Source: Pseudoduganella aquatica (GTDB lineage: Bacteria > Pseudomonadota > Gammaproteobacteria > Burkholderiales > Burkholderiaceae_D). Taken from it: a DNA stretch of 64,000 nucleotides. Where the stretch lies: the NCBI RefSeq assembly GCF_009857595.1, contig NZ_WWCU01000024.1, forward strand, positions 28,926 through 92,925. The letters run 5' to 3'. Shown here one piece after another: positions 16,798 to 24,100 of the stretch. A model generated the notes under the pieces. It made no database searches, was not told the DNA's origin, and saw nothing but the letters and a program-made list of their open reading frames with translations. A program made the position numbers and the translations under genes. Within the stretch, counting starts at the first letter, position 1. The number at the start of each line of letters is the position of its first letter.

Positions 16798-17759
16798 TCC
16801 TTCGCCCCTGCCAAAATACTCATCACCGCCATGCGGACTGCAATACCGAACGTGACCTGCGGCAGTATCACCGCTTGCGGGCCGTCGGCCACGGCGGAGT
16901 CGATCTCCACGCCGCGGTTCATCGGGCCGGGGTGCATGACGATGGCGTCCGGCTTGGCCAGCGCCAGGCGCTCGGGCGTGAGGCCGTAGTTCTTGAAGTA
17001 TTCCTGCGCCGACGGCAGCAGCGCGCCGTTCATGCGCTCGTTCTGCAGGCGCAGCATGATGATCACGTCCACGCCTTTCAAGCCTTCGTCCATATTGGTG
17101 AAGGTGCGCACGCCCATCTGCTCCAGGCCGCCCGGCAGCAGCGTGTGCGGGCCGATGGCGCGCACTTCGGGCACGCCCAGCGTGGTCAGCGCGTGGATGT
17201 CGGAACGGGCCACGCGGCTGTGCAGGATGTCGCCCACGATGGCCACCGTCAGCTTGGTGAAGTCCTTCTTGTAGTGGCGGATGGTGTACATGTCCAGCAG
17301 GCCCTGCGTGGGGTGCGCGTGGCGGCCGTCGCCCGCGTTCACCACGTGCACGTGGTGCTGCTTGTGGTCGTTGAGGTGCTTGGCGATCAGGTAGGGCGCG
17401 CCGGACTGCGAGTGGCGCACCACGAACATGTCGGCGTGCATGGCCGACAGGTTGTCGATGGTGTCGAGCAGGGACTCGCCCTTGCTGGCCGAGGAGGCCG
17501 AGATGTTCAGGTTGATCACGTCCGCCGACAGGCGCTTGGAGGCGATCTCGAAGGTGGTGCGGGTGCGCGTGGAGTTCTCGAAGAACAGGTTGAACACGCT
17601 CTTGCCGCGCATCAGCGGCACCTTCTTCACTTCGCGGTCGGACACGCCGACGAAGGAGGACGCGGTGTCCAGGATGTGGTTGACGATGGACTTGGGCAGC
17701 CCTTCGATCGACAGCAAGTGCTGCAGCTCGCCGTGTTTGTTCAGTTGCGGATTAAGCAT
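16794..17759 (-). CDS. pyrB: Aspartate carbamoyltransferase catalytic chain
   Basis: PyrB forms carbamoyl-aspartate in the pyrimidine pathway. Diagnostic motifs are FFENSTRTRTTFE (carbamoyl-phosphate loop), GDGRHAHPTQGLLDMYTI and VMHPGPMNRGVEI. Length 321. It overlaps pyrC' by ATGA at its end and pyrR by 8 bp at its start, giving a tight pyrR-pyrB-pyrC' unit. No separate pyrI regulatory gene is nearby, consistent with a class A dodecameric ATCase built with the pseudo-dihydroorotase. Confidence 0.96.
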   Translation of the reverse strand: MLNPQLNKHGELQHLLSIEGLPKSIVNHILDTASSFVGVSDREVKKVPLMRGKSVFNLFFENSTRTRTTFEIASKRLSADVINLNISASSASKGESLLDTIDNLSAMHADMFVVRHSQSGAPYLIAKHLNDHKQHHVHVVNAGDGRHAHPTQGLLDMYTIRHYKKDFTKLTVAIVGDILHSRVARSDIHALTTLGVPEVRAIGPHTLLPGGLEQMGVRTFTNMDEGLKGVDVIIMLRLQNERMNGALLPSAQEYFKNYGLTPERLALAKPDAIVMHPGPMNRGVEIDSAVADGPQAVILPQVTFGIAVRMAVMSILAGAKE

Positions 17760-18294
17760 GGTCGTTTTCGATGGTAAGCGTGAATTGTCCGGCCTCGGTG
17801 CGCTTGAGCACCAGGGCCTGCCCGGCCGGCACGGCGACTTTGGCGGCGACGAAGTCGGCGGCCACGGGCAGCTGGCGCTCGCCGCGGTCGACCAGGGCGG
17901 CCAGCATGATCTTGGCCGGACGGCCGTAGTCGAACAGCTCGTTGATGGCGGCGCGGGTGGTGCGGCCGGTGTAGAGCACGTCGTCCACCAGCAGCAGCGT
18001 GGCGCCGGCCACGTCGAAGCCGATCTGGGTGGGCTTCACTTCGGCCGGCAGGCCCTTCTTGGCGAAGTCGTCGCGGTAGAAGGACACGTCCAGCACGCCG
18101 CAGCGCGCGGACAGGCCCAGGTCGGCGGCCAGCCGTTCGGCCAGCCAGGCGCCGCCCGAGTGGATGCCGACGATGGCCGGTTCGTGGGCGTCGGCCAGGC
18201 CGGCTTTCACCTGCTGCAGCAGCTCGGCGTACAGCGCTTCCGCATCGAGTGCGGAAGGCGCGGTGGAGTTAGTTGGAAGGGACATATTCGTCAA
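17752..18294 (-). CDS. pyrR: PyrR bifunctional regulator / uracil phosphoribosyltransferase
   Basis: The 180-residue type I PRTase has the PRPP loop LLLVDDVLYTGRTTRAA near residue 105 and VGIHSGGAWLAERL. In Gram-positives PyrR attenuates pyr mRNA; in proteobacteria its regulatory role is less clear. It sits first among pyrR-pyrB-pyrC', and its 5' end overlaps ruvX by 26 bp, leaving no leader for a classical attenuator. A start three codons later (MSLP) is equally possible. Confidence 0.92.
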   Translation of the reverse strand: MTNMSLPTNSTAPSALDAEALYAELLQQVKAGLADAHEPAIVGIHSGGAWLAERLAADLGLSARCGVLDVSFYRDDFAKKGLPAEVKPTQIGFDVAGATLLLVDDVLYTGRTTRAAINELFDYGRPAKIMLAALVDRGERQLPVAADFVAAKVAVPAGQALVLKRTEAGQFTLTIENDHA

Positions 18295-18679
18295 AGTATT
18301 GTTGCAGAATGATGGAGGCGGCGCGGTCGTCGATGACCTCCCCGCGCTTGGCCGAAATGACGGCCGACGAGTAGCGCTCGTCGACCAGCACCACCGGCAG
18401 GCTGAAGCGGCCGTGGAGCTGGTTGGCGAACTTGCGGCAGCGCGCGGTCATGTCGTGCGCGGTGCCGTCCGGATGGCTGGGCAGGCCGACCACGAACAGG
18501 GTGGGCTCCCATTGCTGGATCAGGGCGGCGATCTCGCCGAAGCGGGCGTCGTTGCCGATGCTGGAAATGACGGCCAGCGGCGAGGCGGTGCGCAGCACGC
18601 TGTTGCCGATGGCAACGCCGATGCGCTTGATGCCGAAATCAAAGCCGAGGATGGTGTCGAGTTTCTCCACGCTCAGCAC
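18269..18679 (-). CDS. ruvX: Putative pre-16S rRNA nuclease / Holliday junction resolvase
   Basis: The 136-residue YqgF family protein has an RNase H-like fold, with GFDFGIKRIGVAIGN (first acidic residue), VVGLPSHPDGT and LVDERYSSAVIS. It is needed for 16S rRNA 5'-end processing in E. coli. It lies between yqgE (4 bp upstream) and pyrR (overlapping), the usual yqgE-yqgF pair. Confidence 0.94.
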   Translation of the reverse strand: MLSVEKLDTILGFDFGIKRIGVAIGNSVLRTASPLAVISSIGNDARFGEIAALIQQWEPTLFVVGLPSHPDGTAHDMTARCRKFANQLHGRFSLPVVLVDERYSSAVISAKRGEVIDDRAASIILQQYFDEYVPSN

Positions 18680-18683
18680 CGCA

Positions 18684-19343
18684 TCAGGCGTGGCCCGCTT
18701 CGGACGCGAGCATCAGCGGGTCGAAGCCGAGCAGTTTCATGGCGGCGAAATAGCGCTCCTCCACCGGCAGCTCGAACAGGATGTGCGCGTCGGCGCCCAC
18801 CGTGAGCCAGCCGTTGCGGCTGATTTCGTCCTCCAGCTGGCCCGGGCTCCAGCCCGAGTAGCCGATGGACACCAGCATGCGCTCCGGGCCGTTGCCGCGC
18901 GCCACCGCTTCCAGCACGTCGATGGAGGTGGTGAAGGCCACGTCGTCGGTCACGGTGAGCGAGGACGAGTAGCGCGCGCCGGGCGTGTGCAGCACAAAGC
19001 CGCGATCGTCCTGCACCGGGCCGCCGAACATGATGGGTTCATCGACGATAGCCGGGGCCAGGTCGGAGGCCGGTTCCAGGTCGATGCGCTCGAACAGCAC
19101 CTGCATGGTCATGTCGGTGGGTTTGTTGATGACCACGCCAAGCACGCCGTTTTCGTTGTGCTCGCACACATAGACGACGGTGCCGCCGAAAACGGGGTCT
19201 TGCATGGATGGCATGGCGATCAGGAAGTGGTTCGCCAGATTCAGTGCGGCGCTGTCCCTGGCTGCCACGGGCGCCAAAGGGTCATCGGACTCCGGGCGGC
19301 GGCCGGGAGCGGGCAGAGCGTGACCAGCTTTAGTTTTCTTCAT
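18684..19343 (-). CDS. yqgE: YqgE/AlgH family protein (DUF179)
   Basis: The 219-residue protein has the DUF179 core from about residue 35 (NHFLIAMPSMQDPVFGGTVVY, split by my reading into NHFLIAMP and DPVFGGTVVYVCEH, then GVLGVVINKPTD and GGPVQDDRGFVLHT). The first 34 residues are a low-complexity extension not usual in the family, so a start closer to NLANHF is possible, though no better codon stands out. Function is unknown; the family travels with ruvX. Confidence 0.9.
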   Translation of the reverse strand: MKKTKAGHALPAPGRRPESDDPLAPVAARDSAALNLANHFLIAMPSMQDPVFGGTVVYVCEHNENGVLGVVINKPTDMTMQVLFERIDLEPASDLAPAIVDEPIMFGGPVQDDRGFVLHTPGARYSSSLTVTDDVAFTTSIDVLEAVARGNGPERMLVSIGYSGWSPGQLEDEISRNGWLTVGADAHILFELPVEERYFAAMKLLGFDPLMLASEAGHA

Positions 19344-19476
19344 ACGCGTTGCTCTCTCTGCTGGGCTGCGGGTGTTCTTTTATAATGGTTCAGGCCATAG
19401 TTTACTATGAAACGCGCCGCAGCCACGTTGCGGCCACCCCGGGCAACGTCCCGCAAGGCCATTAAATCGATAAAAC

Positions 19477-20943
19477 ATGACAAAAAGCACCACCCTGGTC
19501 TGGTTCCGGCGCGATCTGCGCGCTTTCGACCATGCCGCCTTGCACCATGCCTTGCAGCGCAGCGCGCGCGTCCATTGCGTCTTCATTTACGACAAAACCA
19601 TCCTGGACGGCCTGCCGCGCGCGGACCGGCGGGTGGAATTCATCCACGCCTGCGTGGCGGAGCTGGCGGCTGAGCTGCGCCAGATGGGCGGGCACCTGAT
19701 AGCCCGGCACGCGGTGGCGGAGCAGGAGATTCCGCGCCTGGCGGCCGAGCTGGGGGTGGACGCGGTCTACGCCAGCCATGACTACGAGCCGGCAGCCATC
19801 GCGCGCGACGAGGCCGTGGCCAAGGCGCTGGCGGCGGATGCGCGGCCCTTCTTCACCTTCAAGGACCAGGTAGTGTTCGAAAAGCGCGAGGTGCTGTCGC
19901 AGTCCGGCACGCCGTTTTCGGTGTTCACGCCATACAAGAATGCGTGGCTGAAGAAGATGCTGGCCGAGCCGGAGTGCCTGGCCGCGCTGCCGGTCGAGCC
20001 GCTGGCGGCCCATTTCGCGCCGCCGCCCTCCTCCGCCGAGCTGGCCGCCCCGGCGCCTACGCTGGAGCAGCTGGGCTTTGAGCGCACCAACCTGGCGGAG
20101 CTGAAGATCCCTGCCGGGATGAGCGGCGGCGCGCAGCTGTTCGACGATTTCCTGTCCCGCGTGGCGGATTACGGCACGGCGCGCGACTATCCGGCGGTGA
20201 AGGGGCCGTCCTATTTGTCGCTGCATCTGCGCTTTGGCACGGTGTCGATACGGCACCTGGTGCGCACAGTGTCCGAGCTGTCCGCGCGCGGACTGGCGGG
20301 CGAAGGCGGCGCGGTGTGGCTGTCGGAGCTAATCTGGCGCGAGTTCTACATGATGATCCTGTATCACCATCCGCATGTGGTGGGGGCGTCGTTCAAGCCC
20401 GCCTACGACGCCATCGCGTGGGAGACCGGGCCGGAAGCGGACGAGTTGTTCGCGGCCTGGTGCGAGGGCCGCACCGGCTATCCGCTGGTGGACGCGGCCA
20501 TGCTGCAGCTGAACCGCACCGGCTATATGCACAACCGCCTGCGCATGGTGACGGCGTGCTTCCTGATCAAGGACCTGGGCATAGACTGGCGCCGGGGCGA
20601 GGCTTACTTTGCGCAGCATTTGAACGACTTTGATTTGTCGGCCAACAACGGCGGCTGGCAGTGGGCGTCGTCTTCCGGGTGCGATGCGCAGCCCTATTTC
20701 CGCATATTCAATCCGGTGACGCAGTCGGAGAAGTTTGACGGCGAGGGGAAATTCATCAAGCGCTATCTGCCGCAACTGGCTCAGCTCAGCCATAAGGAAA
20801 TCCATGCGCCGTGGACCGTGCCGCGCATGCTGCTGGCGGACAAAGGCGTGCGGCTCGGCGATAACTATCCCGAGCCGCTGGTGATGCACGACGAGGCGCG
20901 CAAGCGCACGCTGGAACGCTACGCAGTGGTGAAGGCGACATAG
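19477..20943 (+). CDS. phrB: Deoxyribodipyrimidine photolyase (class I CPD)
   Basis: The 488-residue cryptochrome/photolyase protein has an N-terminal alpha/beta domain (LVWFRRDLRAFDHAAL), the FAD domain with SYLSLHLRFGTVSIRHL and the tail motifs WREFYMMI, YMHNRLRMV and NNGGWQWASSSG, including the Trp residues of the electron chain. It repairs UV-induced cyclobutane dimers. A TATAAT at 19381 could be its -10, but no matching -35 is seen. The stop is followed 10 bp later by the composite REP element. Confidence 0.95.
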   Translation: MTKSTTLVWFRRDLRAFDHAALHHALQRSARVHCVFIYDKTILDGLPRADRRVEFIHACVAELAAELRQMGGHLIARHAVAEQEIPRLAAELGVDAVYASHDYEPAAIARDEAVAKALAADARPFFTFKDQVVFEKREVLSQSGTPFSVFTPYKNAWLKKMLAEPECLAALPVEPLAAHFAPPPSSAELAAPAPTLEQLGFERTNLAELKIPAGMSGGAQLFDDFLSRVADYGTARDYPAVKGPSYLSLHLRFGTVSIRHLVRTVSELSARGLAGEGGAVWLSELIWREFYMMILYHHPHVVGASFKPAYDAIAWETGPEADELFAAWCEGRTGYPLVDAAMLQLNRTGYMHNRLRMVTACFLIKDLGIDWRRGEAYFAQHLNDFDLSANNGGWQWASSSGCDAQPYFRIFNPVTQSEKFDGEGKFIKRYLPQLAQLSHKEIHAPWTVPRMLLADKGVRLGDNYPEPLVMHDEARKRTLERYAVVKAT

Positions 20944-20952
20944 GCGGAGCAT

Positions 20953-20985
20953 GGCGGGTTACGGCTTCGCCTAACCCGCCCTACG
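20953..20985. repeat. REP-like palindrome, copy 3 (left end of composite element)
   Basis: GGCGGGTTAC and CTAACCCGCC arms with the CTAC tail on the right, facing the tandem repeats at 20987-21074. It pairs in inverted orientation with copy 4. Confidence 0.85.
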
Positions 20986-20986
20986 C

Positions 20987-21074
20987 CTGCCACGATTTCG
21001 GCATATCACGTGGCATGGCTGCCACGATTTTGTCATATCACATGGCATTGCTGCCACGATTTCGTCATATCACG
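20987..21074. repeat. Three 32-bp tandem repeats between two REP-like palindromes
   Basis: Units at 20987-21018, 21019-21050 and 21051-21074 (partial) each start CTGCCACGATTT. Each full unit can fold on TGCCACG/CGTGGCA-type arms around an AT-rich middle. The third unit runs directly into copy 4 of the palindrome. Confidence 0.88.
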
Positions 21075-21106
21075 TAGGGCGGGTTAGCCGCCAGGCGTAA
21101 CCCGCC
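21074..21106. repeat. REP-like palindrome, copy 4, supplying the pilL stop
   Basis: GTAGGGCGGGTTAG on the left, TAACCCGCC on the right. The TTA at 21084-21086 reads as the TAA stop of pilL on the minus strand, and the right arm encodes its last residues (VTPGG). Mirror image of copy 3. Confidence 0.85.
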
Positions 21107-24100
21107 GCTGGTCCGCCAGCAGCCCCTCGATTGCCCCCAGCAGCACCGGCTCCTGGAAAGGCTTGCCGAAATAGGCGTTCACACCCAGCTGCATGGCGTA
21201 ATTGCGGTGCTTGTCCGCACTGCGCGAGGTGATCATGATGATGGGGATGTCCCTGGTGCGCTCGTCCCCGCGCACATTGCGGGTCAGGTCGAAACCGTCC
21301 ATGCGCGGCATTTCGATATCGACCAGCATCAGGTCCGGACGGCTTTCCTGCATCTGCTCCAGTGCGTCCTGGCCATCCTTGGCCAGCAGCACGCGGTAGC
21401 CTTCTCGCTCCAGCAGGCGTTGCGACACGCGGCGCACGGTGAGCGAATCGTCCACCACCATGATGGTGCTGCCCACTGCGGCCAGCGCCGCCGGCGCCGC
21501 TTCCCCGGCATCGCCCGCAGGCGCAACCAGGTCCGGACGGACCGCCAGATGCTGCGCCAGCGCCACCGGATTCAATATCAGCACGATCTCGCCCGAGCCC
21601 AGCACCGTGGCGCCGGAAATGCCCGGCATGCGCGCCAGCTGCTGGCCGATGTTTTTGATAACCACCTCGCGGTTGCCCACCACTTCATCCACCTGCAGCG
21701 CCACGCGCTCGTTGCCGCTGCGGAGCATAAGCACCGGCGCGGAACGCTGTGTGGGCGGCTGGCCGGCCAGGCCCAGCATCGTTGGCAGATAGTGCAGCGG
21801 CGATTCCTGCCCTTGCAGCGCCACGCAGCCTTTGCCGCGTGCGTCCTGCAGTGCGTTTTCCTTCATCTGCAGCACCTGCTCGACCAGCGTGGACGGCAGC
21901 GCGTAGGTGCGCCCGCCTGCGGCCAGCAGCACCACTTGCGTTACCGCCAGCGTCAGCGGCAGGTGGATGGTGAAGCGCGCGCCCTTGCCGTTTTCAGTGA
22001 AGGTGTCCACGCGGCCGCCGAGCGCCTGCGCTTCGGAGCGCACGATGTCCATGCCCACGCCGCGTCCGGCCAGTTCGGTCAGCGCGTCGGCCGTGGAGAA
22101 GCCGGGCTCGAAGATCAGGTCGGCCGTGTCGGCGTCGCTCAGGTCTTCGCCTTCGTGCAACAGGCCGATGCGGCGGGCCTTGTCACGGATGCGGTCCAGG
22201 TCCAGGCCGGCGCCGTCGTCGCTGAATTCCAGCACCACTTCGTTGCCTTGCTGGCTGACTTGCACCAGCAGTTCGCCGGTTTCGTCCTTGCCGGCGGCGC
22301 TGCGCTGGGCGCGGCTTTCCACGCCGTGCACAATGGCGTTGCGCAGCAGGTGTTCAAACGGGGCGGCCATGCGTTCAAGCACGCTGCGGTCGATTTCCAC
22401 GGCGCCGCCACGGATGTCGAGGTTGACGCGCTTGTCCATTTCCTTGGCGCTCAGGCGCGCCACGCGGAACAGGCGCTCGGAGATGCTGGCGAAGGGCACC
22501 ATGCGCACGCGCATCAGGTCGCGCTGCAGGTCGCGCGTCATGCGGGCTTGCTGGGCCAGGTCGGCGCTGGCGGTGTCCACGCTGCGGCTCAGGCTTTCGT
22601 GGAAGGAGGCCACGTCGTTGACGCTTTCGGCCATCATGCGGGTGAGCTCTTGCAGCCGCGTGAAACGGTCGAATTCGAGCGGGTCGAATTCGCGTTCGCT
22701 GGAGATGGCCATGCGGGAGGCGATCTGGGATTCGGCCTGCATTTCGATCTCGCGCAGCTGGCGGCGCAGGCGGGCCAGGTTGTCGGAGAAGTCGGTCAGC
22801 GAGGTGCGCAGGGTGCCCACTTCGTTCTCCAGGCGGGAACGGGAGATGGAGACTTCGCCGGCCTGGTTCACCAGGCGGTCCAGGATGTCGGCGCGCACGC
22901 GCACCAGCGGGGAGCGGGCGGCGGGGTCGGTTTCGTCGGCGGGCGCGTTGGCGGTTGCCGGGCGCGCAGCGGCGGCTGGCGGTGCGCTGCTTGCGCCTGC
23001 ATCGGCGCCGGATGCTGGCGCGATGGATGGGGCGGCGTCGTTGGCGGCCGGGGCGGCGGTAGCCGGCGCGGCGGGCTGCTGGAGCTGCTCGAACAGCACC
23101 AGGGCGTGGTCGTAGTGGGCCAGCAGTTCCTCGAACGCTTGCGGCGAGGCGCTGTTGGCGTGGACCATGTTTTCGATGTGGGTTTCGATTTCATGGGCGT
23201 GCTGGCCGAGGCGCATGGCGCCGGCCATGCGGGCGCTGCCCTTCACGGTGTGCAGCACGCGCTGCAGCATGTGGGCGTGGCTGAAGTCGGACGGGTTGCG
23301 CTGCCACGTGCGCAACGCCTGGCCGATTTGCGGCAACAGGTCGGCGCCCTCTTCCAGGAACACGGGCAGCAGGTCCGCGTCCAGTTCGTCCTGGTAGCTG
23401 CCGGGGACGGCGGCCGACAGTTCGGCTGGCGCGTCCGGCAAGGGAATCACGATGACGTCGGGCTCAGGCTCGTGCGCTGGCTCGGGCTCGGGTTCTGGCG
23501 CGGGCGAAGGGACCAACGTGAGGACCGGTTCGGGCGTAGGCTCCGGGGCGGCGAAGGCGAGCAGCTCGGCGTGTGCTTCGGCGTCCGCTTCGGTGGGCGC
23601 GGTGATTTGCGACAGCGGGGCGGCAAAGGCGTCGTCGAAGGCGGAGTCGAACAGGTCGTCGAAGTCATCGCGGGCAGCGGGGGCGGACGGCTTCGGCGCG
23701 GCTGGCGCGGCCGAGGGAACGAGGCTGGCGAAGTCGGATTCGGGCGGCGGGCTTTCAAGCAGGCTGGCGTAGGTGGCGGCGAACAGCTCGTCCAGCTTGG
23801 CTTCCGGGCTTTCGTCGGGCACGGCGGACAGGGGGCTGGATTCCGGGACGGCAGCGGTATCGGCGGCGTGCGGCGCAAGGCCTGCGGTGGGCTCGCCGTC
23901 GGCCGAGAACAGCGTGTCCAGGCGGGCGTCGAGGCCGGGGCCGGCGCTGTGCACTTGGGACAATTCGTCGCGCAGCTTGTGCAGGGCGCTGATCAACTCG
24001 GGCTGCTCGGCCGCCACTTCGCCGAGGGCGAAGCTTTGCAGCATCTGGCGGATGCGCTCGACCGCGAAGTCGAGCAGGTCGTGCTGGGCGTGGTCGAGCT

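Noticed and set aside
19350..19386. Promoter for phrB with TATAAT at 19381
   Set aside because: The -10 is good, but the only TTG-type -35 candidate is 26 bp away, too far for sigma-70.
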